Of a stretch of DNA of 64,000 nt, positions 33,471-42,699 are shown one piece after another (position 1 is the stretch's first letter; every line of letters starts with the position of its first letter). The stretch is from assembly GCA_964519985.1 (NCBI GenBank), contig CAZFMF010000016.1, forward strand, positions 1 to 64,000, in the 5' to 3' direction. A model generated the notes under the pieces. It searched no databases. It was not told the origin of the DNA and worked only from the letters and a program-made list of their open reading frames with translations. The translations under genes and the position numbers were made by a program. This DNA comes from JAIEOG01 sp964519985. GTDB taxonomy: Bacteria; Bdellovibrionota; FAC87; UBA2466.

Positions 33471-34745
33471 ATGAGATTTGCGCCGATCTTGTTTGCGCTT
33501 TTGCTGACCACGGTGGTTCACGCCGAGGATAAAGCCTTCGACAAAAAGATCGGTGCGGCTCGCCAAGCGGCGGCCGACGGAAAACACGCCGATGCCGTAA
33601 CTCGCTACCAAGCGTTGTTAAAAACGGTTCCGAAAACCGATGCGCGGGCGGAGATGATTTCCGCCGAATTGATCATGGTTTACTACGCGCAAAAGGACAA
33701 TCAGAAGACGGCGCGCGAGAGCATCGCGTTCTTACAAAATTTTCCGCAGTCTCAGTTTGGTTTTAACATTTCGTATATTTTGGCTGCGGCGTACTTCGGA
33801 ATGGATCGCTACGGCGATGCCTTCACGATATTCGCCGGTTTTCCATTTGAAGCGGTTCGCTCGTTGCCCGAAGATTCCAAGAGCAAGGTCTACGAAGTTT
33901 TAATTCGCTCGCTGTCCGGCATGAAGGAAGAGCCGGCGAGTCTGGCTTTGCGCGCCGACGTGAATGGTCTGCTGGTCGGCAGTGACGGCAAGCCGCTCTT
34001 GAATGGACCGATCAGCCAGATCGCCACCACGGTAAAAACCGATGACGATCTGAATCGTCTGATCGAGCAGACTCCGTCCAGCGAACGGGATCGGATCTAC
34101 GCCTTGCTCAATCGCCAACCCCCTTCCAGCGGCGCGGAACCCTTCGTTCCCGTTTTTCACGCCGGCATCGGAATGGCGTCCGACACGATTGTCGATCCCG
34201 GGTATGGCCAAATGGTGGGCCAATTGCTGCTGGGAGCGGAGCTACCCCTCACTCCGGAAGGCTCGGGCATCGGCTTGAAAACAACCATCGATCTCCTCGC
34301 GCTGTCGACCAATTTGGCGGGAACCGAAACCACGCAATTGAAAGTCGATCTTTTCATCAAAGGGCGCATGTTTGGGGACGGAAAGCGCGGTATGTTGATG
34401 AACTTGTTGTTCGGCCTCCATTACCGCACGGCCGGGGTCTCCGGCACCGCGGTGGGGTTCCGCGATATCTTGGGCGCGTATTTATATCCTGAATTCCGTT
34501 ATCATTTCAGCCCGGACATGGCGGTTGGCCTCTACGCGCTCTATGCACCGTTGGCAAAAATGAAAGGCAAGTTGAGTAGCTTTAACCAGCTCTATGGCTT
34601 CGGTTTGGACTTCGGGTTCAAAGGCCTTGGCAATCTGCCGAATGTCGTCTTTGTCGACTTCGAGCGTTTTCGGTTTCGGGCAACCAACGCGGTTCAAGCC
34701 GCGGAAATCATGCGCTTAGGTTTCGGCTACCGCTTGCTCTTTTGA
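33471..34745 (+). CDS. Exported TPR-plus-barrel outer-membrane protein
   Basis: 424 residues with a signal peptide (FAPILFALLLTTVVHAE). The first half is helical with TPR-like repeats (AARQAAADGKHADAVTRYQA, FNISYILAAAYFGMDRYGDA). The second half (about 215-424) has alternating amphipathic strands (GFRDILGAYLYPEFRYHFSP, MAVGLYALYAPLAKM) and ends in RLLF, consistent with an outer-membrane barrel. GGGGGAG precedes the start. Its 3' end overlaps the convergent hydrolase by 30 bases. The combination suggests an outer-membrane assembly or secretion part; function unknown. Confidence 0.65.
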   Translation: MRFAPILFALLLTTVVHAEDKAFDKKIGAARQAAADGKHADAVTRYQALLKTVPKTDARAEMISAELIMVYYAQKDNQKTARESIAFLQNFPQSQFGFNISYILAAAYFGMDRYGDAFTIFAGFPFEAVRSLPEDSKSKVYEVLIRSLSGMKEEPASLALRADVNGLLVGSDGKPLLNGPISQIATTVKTDDDLNRLIEQTPSSERDRIYALLNRQPPSSGAEPFVPVFHAGIGMASDTIVDPGYGQMVGQLLLGAELPLTPEGSGIGLKTTIDLLALSTNLAGTETTQLKVDLFIKGRMFGDGKRGMLMNLLFGLHYRTAGVSGTAVGFRDILGAYLYPEFRYHFSPDMAVGLYALYAPLAKMKGKLSSFNQLYGFGLDFGFKGLGNLPNVVFVDFERFRFRATNAVQAAEIMRLGFGYRLLF

Positions 34746-35585
34746 TCGCACTGCGGCCGAAGATAACGAAGCTGGAATGCGTTGTTCCAGCCAGCGACAA
34801 ATCAGGGTAAAAAAATTCTCGTGATCGAGGTCGAGGTGCGGTTCGTGGAAGCCGCCGGGTAAGTAGTGCAACTCCCGATCTTTCGATCCCAGTCTCTGCA
34901 ACAATTCAAAACTTCCATCCGGACGCACCACCCGATCGGCGGTGCCGTGCAAGATCAATGTGGGATTGCGAATCTTGCGACACTGCGTCGGCAAGTCGGC
35001 AAACGCATCGAGCACTTCCTTTCCCTGTTGCAGGGTATTGAAACGAAATGCCAACGGGTCGGTGAGATAGGCTTCCGCGACGGCAGGGTCACGGGAAAGG
35101 GCAACGGGGGCACTCGAATGTAGCCGCCAAGTCGGAAGCACTTTGGCGGCGAGTCGACCGATGCGGATCACCCACGGAGAAAATGTTTCACCCGCCTTAT
35201 ACCCCGGTGCGCTCAGGATCAGGCCTTGGAAGAGCGCGCCGTACTCCGCGGCGAAATACAGCGCAATTCCACCGCCCATACTGTGTCCCATCACGAAGAG
35301 CGGCAGCGGTTCGAGATGGCTGGCAATCCAGTTGTAGACGAGTGCGACGTCCGCGACGTAGTCCGAAAAGTGGGCGACCCATTGTCGTTTCCCACCGCTC
35401 ATCCCGGCTCCGCGCAGATCGAAGCGCACCACTTCCACGCCGATAGCATTAAGTGCGGCGATGGTCCGAAGGTGCCGCCCGCTGTGCTCGCACATTCCAT
35501 GGATGTGCAGGACACGGGCTCGGGGGCGTCCGCCCGCGACCTCATGCCGCCACACGGCGAGATGGCCCAGCGTCATCGGTTCCAT
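34716..35585 (-). CDS. Alpha/beta hydrolase, monoacylglycerol lipase-like
   Basis: 289 residues, no signal peptide. The order of motifs fits serine hydrolases of the monoacylglycerol lipase/lysophospholipase group: oxyanion region LHIHGMCEHSGRH, nucleophile GHSMGGGIAL (Ser about 110), acid in ILHGTADRVV, and the His in PGGFHEPHLD. It probably cleaves acyl esters of lipids. It is divergent from the DNA glycosylase gene with 30 bases between. No clear ribosome site precedes the ATG; a second ATG lies three codons downstream. Confidence 0.85.
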   Translation of the reverse strand: MEPMTLGHLAVWRHEVAGGRPRARVLHIHGMCEHSGRHLRTIAALNAIGVEVVRFDLRGAGMSGGKRQWVAHFSDYVADVALVYNWIASHLEPLPLFVMGHSMGGGIALYFAAEYGALFQGLILSAPGYKAGETFSPWVIRIGRLAAKVLPTWRLHSSAPVALSRDPAVAEAYLTDPLAFRFNTLQQGKEVLDAFADLPTQCRKIRNPTLILHGTADRVVRPDGSFELLQRLGSKDRELHYLPGGFHEPHLDLDHENFFTLICRWLEQRIPASLSSAAVRSKEQAVAET

Positions 35586-35615
35586 ATTCGGAATATAGCA
35601 GGTAGTTTACGCGGG

Positions 35616-36245
35616 ATGGAAAGCATTCTCCAAGTGTGGCGGGACGGCGCCTTGCATCTAAGGGATTCGGATCCGCGCTTGGCCCCGCACATTCTCCGCC
35701 TAGGGCCACCGACTTTGAAGCTGACCCGGACGCCATATCGCGCGTTGGTCGAGAGTATTATCAGTCAGCAAATTTCTCCGCGCGCGGCCGATGGAATCAC
35801 ACGTAAGTTCGTTGATCTCTACGCCGGATTTCCTCGACCCGAAGACGTTTTGGCCACTCGGCTCCCGAAACTGCGTTCCGCCGGTTTGTCCCGCGCCAAG
35901 GCGCTGTACATCCGGGACCTTTCCGCGCGTTGGGCAGAGTTTCCCCAGCGTCGTGCGGGTTGGGACAAACTCGAGGACACGGAAATTCTGCGCCGATTGG
36001 TCGAGGTCAAAGGGATTGGCGAGTGGACCGCCCATATGTTTCTGATGTTCTGCTTGGGACGGCCCGATATTTTACCGGTGGGTGACTACGGGATTCAGCG
36101 CGGGTTGCAAACGCTCTTGGATCTTCCCGCGGTTCCCAAACCCAAAGAGATTCCGACGTTGGTAGCCCATTGGGCCGGCGTGCGTTCGGTGGGCTGCTGG
36201 TACCTTTGGCGGGTGCTGGATACGAAGACTACGGCGTCGCCGTAG
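35616..36245 (+). CDS. DNA-3-methyladenine glycosylase (AlkA-like, HhH-GPD)
   Basis: 209 residues from the ATG at 35616. The open frame runs far upstream, but that part is antisense to the hydrolase gene. The HhH-GPD domain is clear: VESIISQQISPRAADGITRK, helix-hairpin-helix VKGIGEWTAHMFLMFCLG and the catalytic Asp in LPVGDYGIQRG. It removes alkylated bases such as 3-methyladenine from DNA. It lacks the extra N-terminal domain of E. coli AlkA, like the shorter bacterial enzymes. Its end overlaps the convergent rodZ-like gene by 17 bases. Confidence 0.9.
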   Translation: MESILQVWRDGALHLRDSDPRLAPHILRLGPPTLKLTRTPYRALVESIISQQISPRAADGITRKFVDLYAGFPRPEDVLATRLPKLRSAGLSRAKALYIRDLSARWAEFPQRRAGWDKLEDTEILRRLVEVKGIGEWTAHMFLMFCLGRPDILPVGDYGIQRGLQTLLDLPAVPKPKEIPTLVAHWAGVRSVGCWYLWRVLDTKTTASP

Positions 36246-37209
36246 GGGCCGCGGCGGTATCGCCGGCGGGCGGATCGGTGGTCGGGGTGCGTTTGCTCGG
36301 TACGTCTTGGGGGAAGCGGGCGTCGGGCGGGAACTTGTACGATTTGATCGTTCCCATGAACTGTTTCCCGTCTACCTCTTTGCCATTGTAGAGCACTTTC
36401 GAACCGGTGGAATTTCCTAAAACGACTTTGATCTTGGTCGCGGCCTTGTAAGTGGCCGATTTGCCCTCGCCCAAAAAGTATTCCGTGGGCGGATTCTCAT
36501 CGATGACCACTTTCAACCACGTGCGCTCTTTGCCTTCGATCGTCACTTCATGCGACACCGGGCCAGCGAGTGCGGGTGCTGTCGCGGTCGACGCGTCGCC
36601 GGGCGCGGCGGCGGGAGCTACCGCGACGGGGGCGGGAGCGGCTTTTCCGGTTTCACTGCCCGCGGCGAGTTTGCGGTCTTCTTCCACTTTAGGTTCGGCT
36701 TTTGGCGCGGTGGCGACTGCCTTATCCGTTGGAGGGGTCTCCGGCGTCATCGTGACTTGGGTCGGAATGGGCGGCGGGGCATCGGCCTCTTTACCGACGT
36801 TGATTAAGAGTGCCGCCAGGCCGACCACCGCAATCAAAGACGCGGCGGTGATCATCTTTGGGCCGGAGGGCAGCCGGACCTTGGTAATAATCTCACTCGG
36901 AGTGGAAACCATGGGAGTGGAGCTGGGGGTGCGACCCGTCTCCGGCGCGACCGTCTCGGCGACGGGAGCTGGGGCGATGCCCGTGGCTTCGCGATACCGT
37001 TCCAAAACCTCATTGGTGCCGAGGCCTACGTACTTGGCATAGGCGATGATGAAACCCCGGATGAACGGCTCCGGTGGGAGCTGTTCAAATCGATTGGTTT
37101 CCAGCAACTCGAGAGCGTGAAGGTGGATTTTCGTGATCGAGGCAATTTCCTCGAGACGAATCCCTTTCTTTTCTCGGTGCGCTTTCAGGTAGGCGCCAAA
37201 ACTATCCAT
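36229..37209 (-). CDS. rodZ: RodZ-like helix-turn-helix membrane protein
   Basis: 326 residues. The N-terminal Cro-like helix-turn-helix (GAYLKAHREKKGIRLEEIAS, HALELLETNRFEQLPPEPFI, GFIIAYAKYVGL) is the RodZ type. One membrane segment lies at about 120-140 (ITAASLIAVVGLAALLINV), followed by a long Pro/Ala/Thr-rich periplasmic linker (about 145-220), and a C-terminal beta domain of the DUF4115 type (ERTWLKVVIDENPPTEYFLG). RodZ links MreB to the envelope and helps rod shape. It is followed upstream by a PilF-like lipoprotein gene on the same strand. The final 30 residues are proline-rich and unusual. Confidence 0.82.
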   Translation of the reverse strand: MDSFGAYLKAHREKKGIRLEEIASITKIHLHALELLETNRFEQLPPEPFIRGFIIAYAKYVGLGTNEVLERYREATGIAPAPVAETVAPETGRTPSSTPMVSTPSEIITKVRLPSGPKMITAASLIAVVGLAALLINVGKEADAPPPIPTQVTMTPETPPTDKAVATAPKAEPKVEEDRKLAAGSETGKAAPAPVAVAPAAAPGDASTATAPALAGPVSHEVTIEGKERTWLKVVIDENPPTEYFLGEGKSATYKAATKIKVVLGNSTGSKVLYNGKEVDGKQFMGTIKSYKFPPDARFPQDVPSKRTPTTDPPAGDTAAAPTATP

Positions 37210-37253
37210 GTTCTTAGAGATTCTTAAGGAGAAGGGGTAGTCCCGTCCAGCTT

Positions 37254-38012
37254 TTACTTAAGCCATTTGAGGACTTCGGTCGATCGCTCGACGTACGGGC
37301 CCGATTTGTGACGCCGCACCAATTTCTCGAGCTCTGCCTTTGCCACCTTGCGTTGTCCCATTTTCATCAAAACAAGTCCTAGTTTGTAGTGGCTTTCTTG
37401 GTACAGCGGGCAATTGGTGATGGCCTTTTCGTAATAGCGAGATGCTTTGGCGTAGGCTTTTTGTTTGGCGTGGACATCGGCCATATTCTTACTCGCCAGA
37501 CAAAAGAGGGGCGCGATATCCAACGCCTTTTGGTGGCTCTCGATCGCATCGCGGTAACGTCCCATTCGGTAAAGCGAGTAACCCATATTGGTATGGGCAT
37601 TTTCGGGCGTGATGTAGTTCTCGTCGTTCAACGCCTTTTCAAAGTAGACCAAGGCATCTTTGTAGCGATCCTGGCGGTTGTAGAGCACGCCCATATTGTT
37701 CCAGACTTCCGGATACTCGGGCTGGACTTCCAAAGCTTTGCGAAACGACTCTTCCGCCTTGGCGAAGCGTTTCGTCTCGAGAAACGTCAATGCCATCAAA
37801 TTGTGGGCGGCGGCCAACGAGGGGTCTAGTTTCAAGGACGTGGAGGCGGATTCAATCGCGCCGTTGTAATCCCGCTGGTTTAAGAGGTCGGCCGCCTTTT
37901 GAAGGTGAATCCGAGCCGCTTCCTTGTCCTTTATGGAAGTAAACGACGAGCAGGCGGAGAGCAAAACCGCCATGAGGAGGACGGACCATTGGAGTTTTCG
38001 AGTGAGGGTCAC
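37254..38012 (-). CDS. TPR lipoprotein, PilF/PilW-like
   Basis: 252 residues from a GTG at 38012 with AGGAG six bases upstream; the frame is open 14 codons earlier without such a site. The lipoprotein signal is LQWSVLLMAVLLSAC. Five to six TPR units follow (AAHNLMALTFLETKRFAKAE, EVWNNMGVLYNRQDRYKDAL, NAHTNMGYSLYRMGRYRDAI). This layout matches PilF/PilW, the outer-membrane lipoprotein that helps the type IV pilus secretin assemble. No pilus gene lies in the window, so the role is inferred from architecture only. It precedes the rodZ-like gene. Confidence 0.7.
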   Translation of the reverse strand: MTLTRKLQWSVLLMAVLLSACSSFTSIKDKEAARIHLQKAADLLNQRDYNGAIESASTSLKLDPSLAAAHNLMALTFLETKRFAKAEESFRKALEVQPEYPEVWNNMGVLYNRQDRYKDALVYFEKALNDENYITPENAHTNMGYSLYRMGRYRDAIESHQKALDIAPLFCLASKNMADVHAKQKAYAKASRYYEKAITNCPLYQESHYKLGLVLMKMGQRKVAKAELEKLVRRHKSGPYVERSTEVLKWLK

Positions 38013-38033
38013 GGGTTTCTCCTGGGTACCTTC

Positions 38034-38039
38034 ATTATA
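38034..38039 (-). promoter_or_regulatory. -10 element before the PilF-like gene
   Basis: A perfect TATAAT on the minus strand, 21 bases before the GTG. The -35 region is poor at 16-18 bases upstream, so strength is uncertain. It lies back to back with the promoter of the xylose transporter genes. Confidence 0.45.
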
Positions 38040-38058
38040 GCGCCGCCTTGGCAATCGT

Positions 38059-38088
38059 TTGACAGATTCTTTATGGGTTCGGTTAAAT
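38059..38088 (+). promoter_or_regulatory. Sigma-70 promoter of the xylFGH-like operon
   Basis: A perfect -35 TTGACA at 38059-38064, an 18-base spacer and TTAAAT at 38083-38088. Transcription would start near 38095, so the leader before the ATG at 38104 is short, with GGGGTAAG as a possible ribosome site. Confidence 0.55.
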
Positions 38089-38103
38089 CACGTCGGGGTA
38101 AGA

Positions 38104-39135
38104 ATGACTCGAGTTTTTCAGGGCTTACGGATCGCAGGCGCGGTTCTAATGCTCTGCGTTATCAGTTGCACCCGTCCAACCTCTTCGGCTGAGTCCGCTA
38201 GGAAGCCCCGCATCGGCTTTGTTCTGGCGACGCTTAATGAAGAGCGTTACCAAAAGGACCGCGAGTATTTTTTGGCCCAAGCGGCCGCATTGGGCGCCGA
38301 TGTCGTTTTTGCCGCTTGCGACAATAATGTTTCGCTACAAACGGCTCGCGTCGAAAACTTACTCGCCAAAGGAATCGATGTACTGGTGATTCAACCAGTG
38401 CATTCCGAGGCTGCCTCCGCCATCGCGAAATCCGCTAAGGCGGACGGGATACCGGTGGTGGCGTACGATCGGCTGATCCGAAATGCCCCGCTCGATCTCT
38501 ATGTGACGCAAAACAGTTTTCAAGTGGGCACCGATCAAGCGGAAGAAGCGGTGAAGGCGCTGGGGGGAAGAGGCAATGTGGTAATCCTTTCCGGCGAGGC
38601 CGGTCACTCGGTGGCGGAGGAAATTACTCGCGGCAACCGCGCCGTGCTCGAAAAAGCGCCCGGCATGAAAATCGTGGCGCAACAGAGCCATCCGGGTTGG
38701 TCGACTTCCGCAGCGCTGGCGACCGTAGAAAACGCGCTCACCCGTCACGGCAATCGGATCGATGCGGTCTTGGCCAATAACGACGGAATGGCTTTGGGCG
38801 CGGTCAAAGCATTAGAAGAACAGGGGCTCGCCGGAAAAGCGTTTGTAGCCGGAGCGGACGCCGACTTAACCGCGGTTCGCAATATCTTGGCGGGACGGCA
38901 AACGATGACGGTACTCAAGGGCATCAAGCCCTTGGCGGAAGCGGCGGCGAAAGCCGCGGTGCAAATGGCGCGCGGGGAAAAACCGCCCTTTGACGCCACC
39001 ATGGAAAATGGCCGGGGCCCGGTGCCGGTACTCAACACACCGGTAGAGAAAGTACTAAGGTCCAATTTGCGGGAAGTGATCGTGGGTTCGGGATTTCACT
39101 CGCCCACGGCGGTCTTCGGGCCCGGGAAGACGTGA
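38104..39135 (+). CDS. xylF: Xylose-type ABC transporter substrate-binding lipoprotein
   Basis: 343 residues from the ATG at 38104. A lipoprotein signal (IAGAVLMLCVISC) replaces the soluble signal of E. coli XylF. The mature part is a periplasmic-binding protein of the xylose/ribose group: RIGFVLATLNEERYQKDREY, LLAKGIDVLVIQPVHSEAAS, VAYDRLIRNAPLDLYVTQNS and VLANNDGMALGAVKALEEQG. It should bind a pentose or related sugar outside the inner membrane and deliver it to XylGH. The stop overlaps the xylG start. Sugar preference cannot be proved from sequence. Confidence 0.88.
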   Translation: MTRVFQGLRIAGAVLMLCVISCTRPTSSAESARKPRIGFVLATLNEERYQKDREYFLAQAAALGADVVFAACDNNVSLQTARVENLLAKGIDVLVIQPVHSEAASAIAKSAKADGIPVVAYDRLIRNAPLDLYVTQNSFQVGTDQAEEAVKALGGRGNVVILSGEAGHSVAEEITRGNRAVLEKAPGMKIVAQQSHPGWSTSAALATVENALTRHGNRIDAVLANNDGMALGAVKALEEQGLAGKAFVAGADADLTAVRNILAGRQTMTVLKGIKPLAEAAAKAAVQMARGEKPPFDATMENGRGPVPVLNTPVEKVLRSNLREVIVGSGFHSPTAVFGPGKT

Positions 39136-40706
39136 TGCCAGAAACGCTGCTGCAAGTGCGTAACGTCGCAAAGGCCTTCGGCGGAATTGCCGCGCTGAAA
39201 GATGTCAGTTTTGAACTGGAAGCCGGTCAATGCCTTGCGCTGGTTGGAGAAAATGGAGCCGGCAAGTCGACGCTCATGAAGATTCTGAGCGGAGTATGGC
39301 CGGACGGGAGTTACGAGGGCGCGATTCGGTTTAATGGGGAAGCGTTGAAAGTCCGTTCTCCCCTGGACGCTCGCCGCAAGGGAATCTCGATCATCCACCA
39401 AGAGCTCTGTCTCTTTCCCAAACTCTCGGTGGCGGAAAATCTCTTTCTCACCGAAGACGCTCCTTACGATGGCACGCCTTCGGGCCGCTTGATCCGGCGC
39501 GTGCCTTGGCGCCAGCTCTACGCCAAAGCCGAGCAGCTCTTGCAGTCATTGGGATTTCCGATCGATCCCCGTCGGGTGGTGGGCTCTCTCAGCATCGCGG
39601 AATGCCAGATGGTGGAGATTGCCCGTGCGGCGCACCACGGGGCTCGGTTGTTGATCTTGGACGAACCGACTTCGGCCCTTTCGGATCGGGAGGTCGGGCA
39701 ACTCTTCAAAGTGCTCGAAGCGATGAAGGCGTCCGGGGTGACCCTGATTTACATCTCTCACAAACTGGACGAAGTCTTTCGCCTCGCCGATCGGATCGTA
39801 GTTTTACGCGACGGCGCGACCGTTTCTCAGGACGATGCCGCGCAAACCAGCCCGGATGAGGTGGTGCGCCGGATGGTCGGGCGGCCGATCTTGGAGAAGA
39901 AGTATTTCGAGCCCGCAGCGTTTGAATCGGATCCGGTGTTGAAGGTTTCGGGGCTGGGTCACCGGGATGAGTGGAACGAACCCGTTCTTGAGGGGATCGA
40001 TTTTGAAGTGCGGCCCGGAGAGATTGTCGGGGTGGCGGGCCTGATGGGATCCGGACGCAGTGAACTACTACGATCGATCGTGGGGGCATTACCGGGTCGG
40101 CGGCGGGGAGACATTCTCTTTCGGGGCCAACCGGTCGATTGGAAGACAATTCGACAGGCGTTGAACGCCGGCGTGGCCTTCGTTCCGGAGGATCGCAAGC
40201 GCGAAGGCCTTTTTCTCGATCTCGGCGTCGGTTTCAATTTCACGGTTTCCATTTTGGACAGCCTTTGCACGCCGTTCCGACGTATCGATGTGCGGCGGGA
40301 ACAATCACGGGTCACGGATCTGGCGCGCGAATTTCGGGTCAAGTACGCCGGCGCGGGTCAGAGTATTCGGCTACTGAGTGGCGGAAATCAGCAAAAGGTA
40401 CTCCTCGGCAAGATGGTGGCCCGCGGCCCGCGCTTGCTGATGCTCGATGAACCCACCCGGGGGATCGATATCGGCGCGAAGGGCGAGATTTACGAATTGA
40501 TCGGGCGCCTGGCGCGCGAGGGAATGGGTTTAATCGTGGTTTCGAGCGAGCTTCCCGAAGTCTTGGCACTGAGCCACCGCGTCCTGGTGCTTTGCGAGGG
40601 ACGTCTGGTCGCCAACCTCCCCAATGACGGGCTGACTCAAGAAACGATTTTGTCTTACGCGGCCGGAGGAATAGCCGGAGAGAAGACTAAGGAGATGATA
40701 TTATGA
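39135..40706 (+). CDS. xylG: Xylose-type ABC transporter ATP-binding protein (two ATPase domains)
   Basis: 523 residues. Two ATPase domains are seen. The first has Walker A LVGENGAGKSTLMKIL (about residue 36), signature LSIAECQMVEIARA and Walker B LLILDEPTSALSD. The second has the degenerate Walker A GLMGSGRSELLRSI, signature LSGGNQQKVLLG and Walker B LLMLDEPTRGIDIG. This pattern is typical of the sugar-transporter (RbsA/XylG) class, where the second site is weak. It drives sugar import. A GTG one codon upstream is possible, but the ATG overlaps the xylF stop. Confidence 0.93.
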   Translation: MPETLLQVRNVAKAFGGIAALKDVSFELEAGQCLALVGENGAGKSTLMKILSGVWPDGSYEGAIRFNGEALKVRSPLDARRKGISIIHQELCLFPKLSVAENLFLTEDAPYDGTPSGRLIRRVPWRQLYAKAEQLLQSLGFPIDPRRVVGSLSIAECQMVEIARAAHHGARLLILDEPTSALSDREVGQLFKVLEAMKASGVTLIYISHKLDEVFRLADRIVVLRDGATVSQDDAAQTSPDEVVRRMVGRPILEKKYFEPAAFESDPVLKVSGLGHRDEWNEPVLEGIDFEVRPGEIVGVAGLMGSGRSELLRSIVGALPGRRRGDILFRGQPVDWKTIRQALNAGVAFVPEDRKREGLFLDLGVGFNFTVSILDSLCTPFRRIDVRREQSRVTDLAREFRVKYAGAGQSIRLLSGGNQQKVLLGKMVARGPRLLMLDEPTRGIDIGAKGEIYELIGRLAREGMGLIVVSSELPEVLALSHRVLVLCEGRLVANLPNDGLTQETILSYAAGGIAGEKTKEMIL

Positions 40707-41854
40707 ATACGGTTGCTACCCGCCCGGTGCGGCTGCCAAAACTCTCGGCGTCCGCGCAGTGGATTCCGGTGATCGCCCTCATCGCCTGCGCGTTGCTGTT
40801 CCAGTACCTCAGTGACGGGAGCTTTCTCTCTCCCCGAAATCTGAGCAATCTCTCACGCCAGGTCTGCGTTAATCTGACCCTGGCCGTCGGCATGACCTTG
40901 GTGATTCTCACGTCCGGAATCGATCTCTCCGTCGGTAGCGTCATGGCGCTGGCCGGGATGGCGGCGGCATTGACCCAGCTGCAAGGCGGGATGGCCAGTG
41001 CGGGAGCCGCGGGGGCAGGGCTTTCGCTCGTGGCCGCGGTGGCAGTCGGTGCGATCTTTGGTTCGGTGAACGGCTTAGCGGTGAGTCGGTTGAAGATCAC
41101 TCCCTTCATCGTAACCCTCGGCATGATGGTGATCTGTCGCGGCCTGACTTTGATCGTTTCGGGTGCCCAGGCCGTGGCGCCGATTGGCGACACGTTTGCC
41201 GCGTTAAGCTCCAGCTATCTCAATCCGACCGCCAGTTTCTGGCTCTTCGTGGGGGTCGCGTTGGCGGGTATTTCCTTTTACTTCTGGGCGAACCGGCAAG
41301 GCCGCTACACCTTGGGCGAGGCGTTGCAAGGGGCTGGCTTTACCGCGGTGGGCTGCGGGATTGCGGCGCGGATTTTTTGCGGGTACCGCGGAGTTCCGAC
41401 GATGGTTTTTGTCGCCGCGGCCTGTGCGGCGGTGGTTTGGTTTCTGCTGGGGCAAACGCGTTTTGGCCGTTTCGTTTATGCCATCGGCGACAATCGCGAG
41501 GCAGCGGAGCTCTCGGGCGTGCCGGTCGCAAAAACGCTTTGGGTGGTTTACGTGATCATGGGTGCGCTAGCGGGACTCGCCGGGGCGCTCGATGTGGCGC
41601 GGGTGAATGCCGCGGTTCCCAGCGCGGGTGAGCTGGGCGAACTCGATGCGATCGCCGCCGTCGTCATCGGGGGCACGAGCCTCATGGGCGGCGCGGGGGG
41701 AGTGGGGGGGACGCTGATCGGTGTGCTGCTGATGGGAGTCCTAAACAACGGAATGAGCCTCGTCGGCATCACCGAGCACTACCAAAAAGTCTTCAAAGGC
41801 TTGGTCATTATCCTCGCCGTTTACTTGGATACTCGATCGAAGCGCCGTCAGTAG
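40703..41854 (+). CDS. xylH: Xylose-type ABC transporter permease
   Basis: 383 residues, about ten membrane segments, of the RbsC/XylH permease family: NLTLAVGMTLVILTSGIDLS, LGMMVICRGLTLIVSG, RFVYAIGDNREAAELSGVPV and GGTSLMGGAGGVGGTLIGVL. It forms the channel for the sugar. Its ATG overlaps the xylG stop (ATGA). The stop overlaps the end of the convergent lipoprotein gene by seven bases. No xylose isomerase or kinase gene is near. Confidence 0.93.
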   Translation: MNTVATRPVRLPKLSASAQWIPVIALIACALLFQYLSDGSFLSPRNLSNLSRQVCVNLTLAVGMTLVILTSGIDLSVGSVMALAGMAAALTQLQGGMASAGAAGAGLSLVAAVAVGAIFGSVNGLAVSRLKITPFIVTLGMMVICRGLTLIVSGAQAVAPIGDTFAALSSSYLNPTASFWLFVGVALAGISFYFWANRQGRYTLGEALQGAGFTAVGCGIAARIFCGYRGVPTMVFVAAACAAVVWFLLGQTRFGRFVYAIGDNREAAELSGVPVAKTLWVVYVIMGALAGLAGALDVARVNAAVPSAGELGELDAIAAVVIGGTSLMGGAGGVGGTLIGVLLMGVLNNGMSLVGITEHYQKVFKGLVIILAVYLDTRSKRRQ

Positions 41855-42642
41855 CGGATTCCCATTCGCACATCGGAAAGGACTCGCAACGCGGTCAGCT
41901 CGGGTTCGGGCAGACTGAGATTGCGCGCCATCGTACGCAGCCCTTGCACCGCGTGGGCCCGATCGCGATCACTGGCGACTTTGGGTAGGGAAGCCAGCTG
42001 GCGATTCAATGTCTCTTGGAACGCGAGCAAGCCAAGCGTCTGTTGCGAAACGGCGGCCACGCCGCTTTCGATGCTGGACTGAACATCTCGCAACTGGACG
42101 GCGCCCAAGATGGCCGTCGAAACAAAAATCAGGCGGTGACCGTACGTGCGGTAGGTTTGCATTTCTTCCGCCGTAAGTCCCGGCTTCATCGCTTTCGCGC
42201 CGATATCGGAAATCGCTTGGAGCACGGCCATATGCAAAACGGAGTGAAGGTCTTCCGAGGTCGGGGCCAGCTCGAGTTGAAAGTCCCGGGTCGCGGCATC
42301 ACCGACGTACAGGACATTCGGCAATTCAAATTCGAGCGTGCCGACCGTTCGCAACTCCACCGTCCGTCGCACGGAGCTTTCGCTGAGGATGCGCATGGGC
42401 AGGCCAAGGTAATCGGCCAGGCGATCTTCGGGGAGTTTTAGTAGCGCCGGCTTACAAGCTGCGACGCGGGCGCTTTCGGAGACATCGCTCCCCAAGCAGA
42501 TTTCCAGGGCCGTTGCCATCTGGGCGCCTTCCTTGGTTTCGCGCACTTGATCGCGCGTGTCTTTCGTGACCTGTTCCAACTCACCCACGAGGCAGCCGCT
42601 CAAAATAAAAGTGATTGGAATCAGAAGGAAAAAAGTACGCAT
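41848..42642 (-). CDS. Putative lipoprotein of unknown function
   Basis: 264 residues from the ATG at 42642 with GGAGGGGG upstream. The frame is open further to 42801, but that extension runs through a palindromic repeat and is not credible. The lipoprotein signal is FFLLIPITFILSGC. The rest is mostly helical, with no recognised domain: ELEQVTKDTRDQVRETKEGA near the N terminus suggests a short coiled coil, and RDVQSSIESGVAAVSQQTLG another. It lies tail to tail with xylH. Function unknown. Confidence 0.65.
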   Translation of the reverse strand: MRTFFLLIPITFILSGCLVGELEQVTKDTRDQVRETKEGAQMATALEICLGSDVSESARVAACKPALLKLPEDRLADYLGLPMRILSESSVRRTVELRTVGTLEFELPNVLYVGDAATRDFQLELAPTSEDLHSVLHMAVLQAISDIGAKAMKPGLTAEEMQTYRTYGHRLIFVSTAILGAVQLRDVQSSIESGVAAVSQQTLGLLAFQETLNRQLASLPKVASDRDRAHAVQGLRTMARNLSLPEPELTALRVLSDVRMGIRY

Positions 42643-42658
42643 AAAACCCCCTCCCATG

Positions 42659-42687
42659 GGCATAGGCAAGGCGCGGGGGACTGTCAA
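42659..42687 (-). promoter_or_regulatory. Sigma-70 promoter of the lipoprotein gene
   Basis: Minus strand: perfect TTGACA at 42687-42682, a 17-base spacer and TATGCC at 42664-42659. It lies just before the lipoprotein start at 42642 and next to repeat copy 3. Confidence 0.5.
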
Positions 42688-42699
42688 CTTCGCCTCGCT

